From: CAILZL01 sp035548495 | GTDB taxonomy: Bacteria > Pseudomonadota > Gammaproteobacteria > Steroidobacterales > Steroidobacteraceae | DNA: 28,639 nt | Reading direction: 5' to 3' | NCBI GenBank assembly: GCA_035548495.1 | Contig: DASZSV010000023.1 | Span: 1-28,639 of the forward strand | Part shown: positions 1 to 7,826 of the stretch, one piece after another | Layout of the letters: each line of letters opens with the position of its first letter | How positions within the stretch are numbered: the stretch's first letter is position 1 | Position numbers and translations under genes: made by a program | Notes under the pieces: generated by a model | What the model was told of the DNA's origin: nothing | Database searches by the model: none | Seen by the model: only the letters and a program-made list of their open reading frames with translations

Positions 1-950
1 AGCACATCACTGGCATCTGCAAGTGATGTGATCAGGCTGATGGCCTGATCGACGGGAAATTTCTTCGCTTCCAGCAACTGGATCACTGCGCGAAAATCTT
101 CAGGCAATGCATTGCGTGAGCCGAGGATGTCGAGTTCCTTCTGTACAAACAGTCTGGTTTCATAGGCCACCGGTTCTTTTGCATAACCGATGTACACCAC
201 GCGGCCGGTGAAGGCCACTTCTTCCACTGCGGCACGAAAAGTATCCGGTGTGCCGATGGCTTCAACGATCACATCAGGTCCGGCGCCGTCTGTCATTGCC
301 AGCAGGCGATCATGCAACGAATCCCGCGCCGTGTTGATGCAATGCGTGCCACCCGCCGTTCGCGCCAGGTTCAGCTTGTCATCATCGACGTCCACGCAAA
401 TGGTCATTGCACCACGCGCAGCACAGGCAGCAATGGCGCCCAGTCCCACACCGCCACAACCGAGTACGGCCACCCTGTCGGCGGCGGTCACGCGGCCGCG
501 TGCCACGGCATGAAAGCCCACAGTCAACGGTTCGACCAGTGACAATTCTTTGGGAGAGAGTCTGGCGGGATACAACTTCTCCGCAGGCATGGCGATGTAT
601 TCCGCCAGTGCGCCATCGCGTTGCACGCCCAGTGTCTGATTGAACTGGCAGGCATTGGGACGGCCGCGTCTGCATGAAGCGCATTCGCCGCAGGCTGTAT
701 AAGGCGACATCGTGACGTCGATGCCGGTTGCAAGTCCGCTGCTGTTTGCATCAACCACCGTGGCACATACTTCATGTCCCGGTATGCGTGGAAACGACAC
801 CATCGGATTCAACCCACGGAATGAATTCAGATCACTGCCGCACAGTCCCACCATGCGCACTTTCAGCAACACCTGGCCGGCGGTGAGTGAGGGTTCAGGA
901 ACAGAGGCAATGACTGCCTGTCCGGGTTGTTTCAACAGCAATGCTTTCAT
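1..950 (-). CDS. Zinc-dependent alcohol/polyol dehydrogenase, C-terminus cut by window edge
   Basis: A medium-chain zinc dehydrogenase that would oxidise a sugar alcohol, sugar or aldonate with NAD(P). I read the frame directly: ATG at 948-950, open to base 1, about 316 residues, so roughly 20-30 residues are missing. Catalytic zinc ligands are visible as Cys37 (GLCGSD), His59-Glu60 (PGHEV) and Glu140. The four structural-zinc cysteines are at about 87, 90, 93 and 101 (CGECASC...C). The Rossmann glycines are at 162-171 (VLGCGGVGLG). The start lies 2 bases after the stop of the upstream GH39 gene, so the two are cotranscribed. By eye it resembles the threonine/galactonate dehydrogenase (LgoD-like) group. 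The substrate is not determined; the neighbouring fucose genes suggest a deoxysugar or its aldonate, which is inference. Confidence 0.88.
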   Translation of the reverse strand, partial: MKALLLKQPGQAVIASVPEPSLTAGQVLLKVRMVGLCGSDLNSFRGLNPMVSFPRIPGHEVCATVVDANSSGLATGIDVTMSPYTACGECASCRRGRPNACQFNQTLGVQRDGALAEYIAMPAEKLYPARLSPKELSLVEPLTVGFHAVARGRVTAADRVAVLGCGGVGLGAIAACAARGAMTICVDVDDDKLNLARTAGGTHCINTARDSLHDRLLAMTDGAGPDVIVEAIGTPDTFRAAVEEVAFTGRVVYIGYAKEPVAYETRLFVQKELDILGSRNALPEDFRAVIQLLEAKKFPVDQAISLITSLADASDV

Positions 951-952
951 GG

Positions 953-2701
953 TTACCAGCTCAGCTCCAGCAGTGCGACAGCCTGCGATGGTTCGTCAAT
1001 GTTCAAGTCAATCATGTCATTCTCAGCAGATATCCATTGCGGTGCGTCCAGCAACTGCAATTGTCCCGCATCATGCAGTTGTTGCATCTGCGTTGCAGAA
1101 GGATCAGGCGGCGAATTCATCGCCAGCCATGCGGCAAGGGCGTTGCTGTGAGTATCATCAATGCGCCACTGCCGGAGCTGTACGTTGTGCAAACCGGAAG
1201 GCAGGCCCTTAACTGCAAGCTGAATGGCTTGCGGTACTGCCGGAACAGCATCGTCGCGATAGTTCCATATCAATATGTTGATCTGATGTGCACTGCGGGT
1301 GGCGATGACATTGACATCGGTGCGATCACGCACGCCCGCGCTCAGCATGTCATCCATGTTCAATGCGCCACTGCTGACCGCTTCAATGCGTTTGTCGTTC
1401 AACTTGCCAAACATGCGGAATGCATTCATCAAGGGCAGATCAATGTCATGGGTACTGAACGCACGCAGTCCGGCAAACAGCGGCTGCCCGGGAAACGTGA
1501 ATGCCCAGGTGAGGTTGCCTTGCAGATTGATGTGATGACGCTGTGCCAGTGCGAGCGAACCATTCAATACCTCGGCTTCATAACTGGCATATTGCGAAGT
1601 CAGGCGATAAGCATTTTCCGGATGCGAGGCCACGTCGCAGGCTGCACAACTTTCCGGATCGGATTCGGTGATCAGCACCGGCAGATCACGCAAGGCGCGA
1701 AAACTTTCAACAATTGCAAAACCTGCATCGATATCACGCAACTGAGTGGCGATGGAAAGCTGCACGTGATTGTCGATAAGCGCTGCCCTGCCTTTTGCAT
1801 GAAACGAAACAAAGTCCAGCGGCACTGATTTTTTTCCGGTTGCCGCATTGATGCCGTGCAGGCAATGATCAAGAAATGCATGCAGAAAAGCTGCGGCATG
1901 TTCGCCGGAAGGACTGGTGCTGGCAGGGCCACCGACATGTGCCCGCGGCAGGGCGCGGCGCACGGCAGTCACCGTGTAGTCATAGAGCTTGAAGTACTCC
2001 TGCGCTGTGCCATGCCAGTAAAAAATATCCGGTTCGTTCCATACTTCCCATTGCCATGTGGATACTTCGCGTGCGCCATAACGCTGCACCATGTGTTGCA
2101 CCCAGCGATACACCAGTTCCGACCATTCATCGTAGTTGACGGGCGGATAAGACCAGCCGGTGGCAAACGTCTGCGGCCAGTGATGTTGATAGGGAATGGG
2201 CGAAGTGGACAGTGCTTGCGGCATGAAGCCGATCTCCACCAGTGGTTTGATGCCGGTGGCGCGATACGTATCGAAAATGCGATCCACGATGCTCCAGTCA
2301 TACACCGGTTTTCCATTGGCATCGCGAGTGAATGCATTGGTGGAACCCCACTTCAACGCTGTCGTGCCATCACCACTGGTCAGCAAATTGTGGGTGCGTG
2401 CATGAACCGTGTGTGTGCCTGATTGCGCAAGTTGCTTGAGTGTGTAGATGCCTGCATCGCTGTAAGTGTTGTTGGGTTCGTCGTAACCGATCCATGCCCA
2501 TACCGGCGGCAGTGAACCCGCTGAGCGCGATGCATCAACCTGAATGGAGACGGCCTGCGAATGGTCTGATGACTGGTTGGATGACTGGATAGATGATTGG
2601 GCAAATGATTGCACCGGCCACAGCGCCGCCAGTGCCAGCAGCCACGCACCGGCAGGGCGGCACAGCGGATGCAGGGAAATGAATGGGCGCATGTCACTCA
2701 T
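953..2701 (-). CDS. Secreted GH39-family glycoside hydrolase
   Basis: About 582 residues. An N-terminal signal peptide (hydrophobic stretch at about 19-34, probable cleavage after SFA) is followed by a Gln/Ser-rich linker and a (beta/alpha)8 catalytic domain. WEVWNEPDIFYW at about 218-229 carries the acid/base Glu223. LITESDPE at about 343-350 carries the probable nucleophile Glu346. Both have the spacing and context of GH39, a family that includes beta-xylosidases and alpha-L-iduronidases. The C-terminal part looks like the usual beta-sandwich. The protein should act in the periplasm or outside the cell, releasing a sugar. Start choice is uncertain: GTG 2719, ATG 2701 and ATG 2692 are all in frame and none has a clear ribosome site. 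I chose 2701. It is the first gene of an operon with the zinc dehydrogenase and is divergent from the fucose genes, so its product may feed that pathway. The actual glycoside is unknown. Confidence 0.85.
   Translation of the reverse strand: MSDMRPFISLHPLCRPAGAWLLALAALWPVQSFAQSSIQSSNQSSDHSQAVSIQVDASRSAGSLPPVWAWIGYDEPNNTYSDAGIYTLKQLAQSGTHTVHARTHNLLTSGDGTTALKWGSTNAFTRDANGKPVYDWSIVDRIFDTYRATGIKPLVEIGFMPQALSTSPIPYQHHWPQTFATGWSYPPVNYDEWSELVYRWVQHMVQRYGAREVSTWQWEVWNEPDIFYWHGTAQEYFKLYDYTVTAVRRALPRAHVGGPASTSPSGEHAAAFLHAFLDHCLHGINAATGKKSVPLDFVSFHAKGRAALIDNHVQLSIATQLRDIDAGFAIVESFRALRDLPVLITESDPESCAACDVASHPENAYRLTSQYASYEAEVLNGSLALAQRHHINLQGNLTWAFTFPGQPLFAGLRAFSTHDIDLPLMNAFRMFGKLNDKRIEAVSSGALNMDDMLSAGVRDRTDVNVIATRSAHQINILIWNYRDDAVPAVPQAIQLAVKGLPSGLHNVQLRQWRIDDTHSNALAAWLAMNSPPDPSATQMQQLHDAGQLQLLDAPQWISAENDMIDLNIDEPSQAVALLELSW
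2565..2612. repeat. 12-bp tandem repeat, four imperfect units, inside the GH39 gene
   Basis: Four units of the type gatgactgg plus three variable bases encode the Ser/Gln-rich stretch (QSS-x repeats) just after the signal peptide. It is a low-complexity linker that could expand or contract in frame. Confidence 0.6.
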
Positions 2702-2820
2702 GATAATGAGTCGCCGCACGGAAATCGAAGCAAGAATATGTCATGGCCGATATGGTTTTCAGTATTCGTGCAGAGGTTCCAGTATGGATTTTCGCCTGTC
2801 AGAACGCCCATTGCTTCTGT

Positions 2821-2860
2821 ATCATATAATTTATATTATAATTTTGTATTACAATCCAGC
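2821..2860. promoter_or_regulatory. AT-rich divergent control region with two palindromes
   Basis: Between the GH39 start (about 2701, minus) and fucP (2909, plus) lies a sharply AT-rich stretch. It holds TATAAT-TTAT-ATTATA at 2825-2840, which gives a perfect -10 hexamer on each strand. It also holds the 11-bp perfect palindrome TTGTATTACAA at 2844-2854, which is of the form GntR-type regulators often bind. No convincing -35 hexamer stands at ideal spacing on either strand. A shared operator controlling both arms is an inference; no regulator gene is in the window. Confidence 0.5.
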
Positions 2861-2908
2861 CAGCACGTTCACACTCGCATACATAAATCATAAGAGGGGT
2901 TGCAGACC

Positions 2909-4183
2909 ATGAATCACAACCAGCACGAAGCGGTGGCGCGCTGGCCGCTGTTCCTGATTACGGCGTTGTTCTTTTTCTGGGGCATTGCCAACAACCTCAA
3001 TGACATTCTCATTCCGCAATTCAAGAAGGCGTTCACGCTGACCGATTTTGAATCGGGTTTTGTGCAGTCCTTCTTCTATGTGGGTTATTTTTCATTTGCA
3101 CTGCCCGCGGGATTTTTTATTCGCAAGTATGGTTACAAGGCGGCTGTGGTGCTGGGTCTTGGTCTGTTTGCCGCCGGCGCGTTGATGTTTTATCCGGCAT
3201 CGCAGGCGGCGCAATATCAATGGTTCCTCGGCGCCCTGTTTGTCATTGCATCAGGGCTGGCGTTTCTGGAAACCTCCGCCAATCCATTGATCACCGCGCT
3301 GGGATCGCCCGATCGCGCCGCGTATCGTCTGAATCTGGCGCAGTCATTCAATCCACTGGGTTCATTGACCGGGGTGTTCATCGGCAGAACATTCATATTG
3401 AGCGGCAGGCAACTGTCGCCGGACATGGTGGATGCCGCGAGCCAGCATGCCTTCTATCTGAATGAAACCCGTGCGGTGCAGGCGCCGTATCTGTTCATTG
3501 GCCTGTTCATGCTGGCCTGGGCGGTGCTGGTGGCATTCACACGCTTTCCTGCACAGGCCAGCCGCGACTCCGCGCAACAGGACGCCTCGCACCTGAATGC
3601 GAAACAGGCATTGACGGATCTGTTCAAACAAAAACATTTTCTCCATGGCGTGCTTGCGCAGTTCTTTTATGTCGGTGCGCAGGTGGGCATCTGGAGTTAC
3701 ACGATTCGCTATGCGCAGGCCGAAATCGGATTGACTGACAAGGCGGCGGCAATCTATGTGCTCATCTCGCTGGGACTGTTCTGGATCGGCCGAGTAACAG
3801 GCACCATGCTGATCAGCAAACTGCCGGCTTCCAGAGTGCTGGCAGCATTTGCACTGTGCAATATTGCATTGACAACGTATGCGGCCAGTGCCGGCGGTCA
3901 AGGCGGACTGTATGCATTGGTGGCGGCATCGTTCTTCATGTCCATCATGTTTCCCACCATCTTTGCGGTTGCCATCGAAGACTTGGGGCCGCTGGCAAAA
4001 ACCGGTTCATCATTGCTGGTGATGAGCATCATTGGTGGCGCAATACTGACGGCCATCATGGGCAAGATTTCCGATCTCAGCCACATTCGCACGGCCATCT
4101 TTGTACCCGTGCTGTGCTTTGTGGTGATTGCATGGTACGGCTGGTCGTCACCCAGGGTGAGAAGCATGTTGACGGCACGCTGA
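2909..4183 (+). CDS. fucP: L-fucose:proton symporter, FucP-type MFS permease
   Basis: A 424-residue inner-membrane sugar/H+ symporter with the usual twelve hydrophobic segments. The FucP signature is clear. WGIANNLNDILIPQF at about 24-38 contains Asp32, and LETSANP at about 120-126 contains Glu121. These correspond to Asp46 and Glu135 of the E. coli protein, the proton and sugar-binding acids, and the 89-residue spacing is the same. The ATG at 2909 is preceded by AAGAGGGG with a 9-base spacer; an in-frame TTG at 2900 is less likely. It is the first gene of the rightward operon, 31 bases ahead of the lactonase. Related members carry other sugars such as glucose, galactose or N-acetylglucosamine, but the following genes point to L-fucose. 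Confidence 0.88.
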   Translation: MNHNQHEAVARWPLFLITALFFFWGIANNLNDILIPQFKKAFTLTDFESGFVQSFFYVGYFSFALPAGFFIRKYGYKAAVVLGLGLFAAGALMFYPASQAAQYQWFLGALFVIASGLAFLETSANPLITALGSPDRAAYRLNLAQSFNPLGSLTGVFIGRTFILSGRQLSPDMVDAASQHAFYLNETRAVQAPYLFIGLFMLAWAVLVAFTRFPAQASRDSAQQDASHLNAKQALTDLFKQKHFLHGVLAQFFYVGAQVGIWSYTIRYAQAEIGLTDKAAAIYVLISLGLFWIGRVTGTMLISKLPASRVLAAFALCNIALTTYAASAGGQGGLYALVAASFFMSIMFPTIFAVAIEDLGPLAKTGSSLLVMSIIGGAILTAIMGKISDLSHIRTAIFVPVLCFVVIAWYGWSSPRVRSMLTAR

Positions 4184-4214
4184 AAGAATGATCGAAGCGG
4201 CAACTTAAACGTAG

Positions 4215-5048
4215 ATGCGCATTGATAGTCATCAACACTTCTGGCAAATCGCTCGGCATGGTCATGAATGGCCAACGCCTGATCTTGCGCCGATTTACCG
4301 TGACTTTGGTGTGCACGACTGGGTGCAGGAATCATCGGCCAGCATGATCACCGGCACTGTGGCCGTGCAATCACAACCCTGCGATGCAGATACAGAATGG
4401 CTGTTGCAAATGGCATCGCAACATGTGGTGATCAAGGGTGTGGTGGGCTGGACTGATCTTGCAGCAACCCATGCTGCTTCGCATCTGGCAACACTGGCGC
4501 GCCATCCAGAATTCAAGGGCGTGCGGCCAATGTTGCAATCACTGCCGGATGATCACTGGATATTGCGCGATTCAGTTCAGCCTGCATTGACCGCACTTGT
4601 TGAACTGGGCTTGTGTTTTGACGCACTGATATATACGCGTCATCTCCCGGCGATTATGCAACTGGCAAAACGTCATCCAGCGTTGTCCATAGTGATTGAT
4701 CACGCGGCCAAGCCGCCGATTGCGCAACGCAATGCAGTTGCAACCCGGCAATGGCGTGATGATATTGCACGCGTTGCGGAAGCCCCCAATGTCCATTGCA
4801 AGTTGTCGGGACTGTTCACCGAAATGTCAACAGATCAGTCTCGCGATGAAGCCATTCCTTATGCAGAACATGTATTGAATGTATTTGGTGTCGAGCGGGT
4901 AATGTGGGGATCGGACTGGCCGGTGTTGAAGCTGCGCGATGGCTATGCACAGTGGCATGCATGGGTGATGGATCGTATTGCGCATCTCGGGGTGTCGCAG
5001 CAGGCGATGATCATGGGCGGCAATGCACAGCGGTTCTACAAACTATGA
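4215..5048 (+). CDS. Amidohydrolase-2 family lactonase, probable L-fucono-1,5-lactonase
   Basis: A 277-residue TIM-barrel metal-dependent hydrolase. The HxH motif is at His6/His8 (DSHQHFW). DHAAKPP at 162-168 supplies another active-site His, CKLSGL is at about 195-200, and the late metal Asp234 is in GSDWPV. This is the COG3618 pattern shared by the fucono-, rhamnono- and galactono-lactonases. The predicted role is hydrolysis of L-fucono-lactone to L-fuconate in the cytoplasm. Its stop overlaps the start of the aldo/keto reductase (ATGA at 5045-5048), so the dehydrogenase and lactonase are translationally coupled, as fits consecutive steps. The family is certain; the exact sugar lactone is inferred from context. 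Confidence 0.85.
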   Translation: MRIDSHQHFWQIARHGHEWPTPDLAPIYRDFGVHDWVQESSASMITGTVAVQSQPCDADTEWLLQMASQHVVIKGVVGWTDLAATHAASHLATLARHPEFKGVRPMLQSLPDDHWILRDSVQPALTALVELGLCFDALIYTRHLPAIMQLAKRHPALSIVIDHAAKPPIAQRNAVATRQWRDDIARVAEAPNVHCKLSGLFTEMSTDQSRDEAIPYAEHVLNVFGVERVMWGSDWPVLKLRDGYAQWHAWVMDRIAHLGVSQQAMIMGGNAQRFYKL

Positions 5049-6079
5049 AACTCTCTGCACTGCCAACGCGCCACATCGGCGACACCGGCATCGAAGTGAC
5101 CACACTGGGTTTCGGCGGCGCCAGCATTGGCAACTTGTATCGCGCCATCAGTGATGAGCAGGCACGGGCAACGGTGCTCGCTGCACTTGATGAAGGAATG
5201 AATTTTTTTGACACGGCGCCTCACTATGGGCAGGGCCTGTCGGAGTCGCGGCTGGGCAATGCATTGGCAGGTGTAAAACAGAATGTGGTGCTGTCCACCA
5301 AGGTGGGCCGCGTACTCAAACGCATCAGGCGGCCGCCACCCGGTACCGAACGCTGGGGCTTTGTCGATGGGCTGCCTTACGAACCGGTATTCGATTATTC
5401 GTATGATGGTGTGATGAAATCCTTTGTCAGCAGCTTGCGGCGTTTGCGGGTGAAGAAAGTGGATATTTTGCTGGCACATGATCTGGGCCGCGCCACGCAT
5501 GGCGATCAACATCAGCAACACTGGAAAACATTTGTCGAAGGCGGCTATCGCGCCATGTGCGAACTGAAGCAACAGGGTGTGGTGCGCGCCATTGGACTGG
5601 GTGTGAATGAATGGCAGGTCTGCATGCAGGCATTGCAGTATCTTGATGTGGATGTATTCCTGCTCGCTGGCCGCTATACCTTGCTGGAACAGGAACCGCT
5701 GGATAACCTGCTGCCCGAATGCCAGCGCCGCAAGGTGGCCATCGTGCTGGGCGGGCCGTTCAACTCCGGCATCCTGATCAATGGTGTGCGTGGCGGTAGC
5801 GCATCGTATTACAACTATGCACCCGCAGTGCCCGGCATCATCGAACGCGTCAATGCCATTCAGGCGATTTGCGATGCGCACTATGTGCCGCTTGCCGCCG
5901 CCGCACTTGCATTTCCATTGGCGCATCCGGCAGTGGTCAGCGTGATTCCCGGACAAGCCGATGTGAAACAGGTGCAGGCGGCACGGCACTGGTCTCAATT
6001 CAGCATACCCGCCGCGTTCTGGCGTGATTTGCGCAGCGCAGGGTTGTTGCATCCTCTGGCGCCGGTGCCAACACCGTGA
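5045..6079 (+). CDS. Aldo/keto reductase, probable L-fucose dehydrogenase
   Basis: 344 residues. The catalytic tetrad of the aldo/keto reductase fold is visible: Asp56, Tyr61 (FFDTAPHYGQG), Lys86 (STKVG) and His145 (LLAHDLG). The length and the insert between Lys and His (PPPGTERWGFVDG) match the D-threo-aldose 1-dehydrogenase / L-fucose dehydrogenase branch, which oxidises L-fucose to the lactone with NAD(P)+. The start is the ATG overlapping the lactonase stop. Longer in-frame starts from 4904 would lie wholly inside the lactonase gene and are rejected. The gene is followed by a 154-base gap with competing inverted repeats before the dehydratase genes. The assignment is strong by family and by position. 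Confidence 0.87.
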   Translation: MKLSALPTRHIGDTGIEVTTLGFGGASIGNLYRAISDEQARATVLAALDEGMNFFDTAPHYGQGLSESRLGNALAGVKQNVVLSTKVGRVLKRIRRPPPGTERWGFVDGLPYEPVFDYSYDGVMKSFVSSLRRLRVKKVDILLAHDLGRATHGDQHQQHWKTFVEGGYRAMCELKQQGVVRAIGLGVNEWQVCMQALQYLDVDVFLLAGRYTLLEQEPLDNLLPECQRRKVAIVLGGPFNSGILINGVRGGSASYYNYAPAVPGIIERVNAIQAICDAHYVPLAAAALAFPLAHPAVVSVIPGQADVKQVQAARHWSQFSIPAAFWRDLRSAGLLHPLAPVPTP

Positions 6080-6096
6080 AGTACTGTAGAGCCTTT

Positions 6097-6160
6097 CTCA
6101 AAATGACTGCGCTCCGGTATGACGCAACCTGTCATCGCTCGCTACATTTTGAGACAGGTT
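6097..6160. repeat. Two crossing inverted repeats between AKR and dehydratase genes
   Basis: CTCAAAATG at 6097-6105 is complementary to CATTTTGAG at 6145-6153. AACCTGTC at 6126-6133 is complementary to GACAGGTT at 6153-6160. The two pairings cross, so in RNA they would be mutually exclusive or form a pseudoknot. The layout also resembles a dispersed intergenic palindrome. No T-run follows, so it is not a canonical terminator. Confidence 0.5.
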
Positions 6161-6233
6161 CTGGTGAAGTTTCATTGCCAAGGTCCATTGCAGGGCGATA
6201 CTGCGAAGTGACGTTGTGAAGTAACATGGCGAG

Positions 6234-6527
6234 ATGAACGTGTCGAATTTCATACTGCTGCATCCCGATGACAATGTGCTTATCTGCCGCAAGCCGGCCG
6301 CGAAGGGCAGTGCGGTCGATCTGGACGGCGTGTCTGTCGTCCTGCATGAAGACATTCATGTCGGTCACAAAATTGCACGGTGTGCGCTCAACAGGGGCGA
6401 CAGGGTGATCAAGTATGGCGCGCCCATTGGTTCAATCGTGACGGCAGTTGCAGCAGGCAATCACGTGCATCTGCACAACATGCAAAGTGATTACATCGCT
6501 TCACACACGCGCAAGGTGATCAGTTGA
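6234..6527 (+). CDS. UxaA-family dehydratase small subunit (SAF domain)
   Basis: 97 residues matching the N-terminal SAF domain of altronate/galactarate dehydratases, opening with the usual ILLHPDDNV pattern and GHKIA at about 44-48. In many bacteria UxaA is one protein; here the SAF part is a separate gene whose stop overlaps the start region of the large subunit (TTGA at 6524-6527). The pair would remove water from a sugar acid to give a 2-keto-3-deoxy acid. The ribosome site before ATG 6234 is weak. A three-codon ATG-to-TGA frame at 6226-6237 overlaps the start and could couple initiation. A split UxaA is also known in the Campylobacter jejuni fucose locus, which supports a role on L-fuconate here. 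Confidence 0.82.
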   Translation: MNVSNFILLHPDDNVLICRKPAAKGSAVDLDGVSVVLHEDIHVGHKIARCALNRGDRVIKYGAPIGSIVTAVAAGNHVHLHNMQSDYIASHTRKVIS

Positions 6528-7771
6528 ACATGAGCGAGGTTTGCGTGAACAGGTCTCTTACCGGTTATCTGCGCACGGATGGCAGAAAGGGCATTCGCAA
6601 TGTGGTGGCCGTGGCCTATCTTGTCGAATGCGCACACCACGTGGCCAGCCGCATCGTCAACAAGATCGATGACGAGAATGTGCATCTCATCGGCTTTCCG
6701 GGTTGTTTTCCCAATGAATATGCCTTCAAGATGATGCGGGCGCTGACCACTCATCCCAATGTTGGTGGTGTGGTGCTGCTGTCGCTGGGTTGCGAGAGTT
6801 TCAATCGTGAAGCATTGAAGGCACATATCGAAGCCAGCGGCCGTCCGGTGGAATTGTTCGTCATCCAGAATGAAGGCGGCACGCGTGACACCATTGACAA
6901 GGGCATGGCGGCAGTGCGGCGCATTCACGCGCAGATTCAGCACACACCGCGTGTGCCGATGATGATCAACGAACTGGTGGTTGGAACGGTTTGCGGCGGA
7001 TCGGACGGTACATCGGGCATCACGGCAAATCCCGCAGTGGGACGCTGCTTTGATGCACTGGGCGCGCAGGGTGTGGCGTGCATCTTTGAAGAAACCGGCG
7101 AACTGGTTGGCTGTGAACGCATCATGTCGGATCGTGCAGTCACGACCGAACTCGGTGCGGCGATTGAAGCCTGTGTACAAAAAGCAGAGCGTTACTACTC
7201 CATCATGGGCTTTGGTTCGTTTGCGCCCGGCAATGCCGAAGGCGGATTGACCACAATGGAAGAAAAATCCATGGGCGCCTATTCCAAATCCGGTTCTGCA
7301 CCCATATGTGGAATCATCAAACCCGGTGATGTTCCACCTTCTGGTGGGCTGTACCTGCTTGATGTGGTGCCCGATGGTGAACCGCGCTTTGGCTTTCCCA
7401 ACATTTCCGACAATGCGGAAATTGTGGAGTTGATTGCCTGTGGCGCGCATCTCACGTTATTTACCACGGGCCGCGGCAGTGTGGTGGGTTCGGCGCTGGC
7501 GCCGGTGATCAAGATCTGCGCCAATCCCGAAACCTATCGCAAGTTGCGTGATGACATGGATGTGGATGCGGGCCGTATCATGGAAGGTCGTGCCACACTG
7601 GATGAAGTGGGCAATGAAATCACCAATCTGGTGTTGCGCGTGGCCGCAGGCGAACAAACCAAATCCGAAGCAATGGGACATCGCGAATTCATTCTCACTT
7701 ATAAGTCGTTTGAACCTGTGGGTCCGGCGTGTCTGCCGGTGCGCACATCAGCTACGCTAATGCGCAAGTAG
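6524..7771 (+). CDS. UxaA-family dehydratase large subunit, probable L-fuconate dehydratase
   Basis: 415 residues from TTG 6524, or 413 from ATG 6530. The GarD/UxaA catalytic domain is recognisable from TGYLRTDGRKGIRNVVAV at the N-terminus, GGSDGTSGITANPAVGR in the middle and SMGAYSKSGSAPICGI further on. The family uses Fe(II) or Mn(II) to dehydrate hexonates. With the lactonase and fucose dehydrogenase upstream and a keto-deoxy-fuconate dehydrogenase downstream, the expected substrate is L-fuconate, giving 2-keto-3-deoxy-L-fuconate. The AAGGTG at 6513-6518 stands 5 bases before TTG 6524 and 11 before ATG 6530. I prefer the TTG, which overlaps the small-subunit TGA, but the ATG is possible. 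No enolase-superfamily fuconate dehydratase is present, so this pair is the only dehydratase candidate. Confidence 0.82.
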   Translation: MNMSEVCVNRSLTGYLRTDGRKGIRNVVAVAYLVECAHHVASRIVNKIDDENVHLIGFPGCFPNEYAFKMMRALTTHPNVGGVVLLSLGCESFNREALKAHIEASGRPVELFVIQNEGGTRDTIDKGMAAVRRIHAQIQHTPRVPMMINELVVGTVCGGSDGTSGITANPAVGRCFDALGAQGVACIFEETGELVGCERIMSDRAVTTELGAAIEACVQKAERYYSIMGFGSFAPGNAEGGLTTMEEKSMGAYSKSGSAPICGIIKPGDVPPSGGLYLLDVVPDGEPRFGFPNISDNAEIVELIACGAHLTLFTTGRGSVVGSALAPVIKICANPETYRKLRDDMDVDAGRIMEGRATLDEVGNEITNLVLRVAAGEQTKSEAMGHREFILTYKSFEPVGPACLPVRTSATLMRK

Positions 7772-7826
7772 ATCACCCGGTGAATGGCCCAATTTGTCAC
7801 ATGGTGAACGCAGCAAATCCTAGCTT

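Noticed and set aside
941..1828. Plus-strand open frame of 295 codons
   Set aside because: Lies wholly antisense to the GH39 gene, which has clear catalytic motifs; its translation is Cys/His-rich with no recognisable domain.
4904..5044. N-terminal extension of the aldo/keto reductase
   Set aside because: Falls inside the lactonase gene in another frame; the ATG at 5045, overlapping the lactonase stop, gives the normal family N-terminus.
5036..6052. Minus-strand open frame of 338 codons
   Set aside because: Antisense shadow of the aldo/keto reductase gene, with composition typical of a mirror frame.
6491..7450. Minus-strand open frame of 319 codons
   Set aside because: Antisense to the UxaA large subunit; no motif and no ribosome site.
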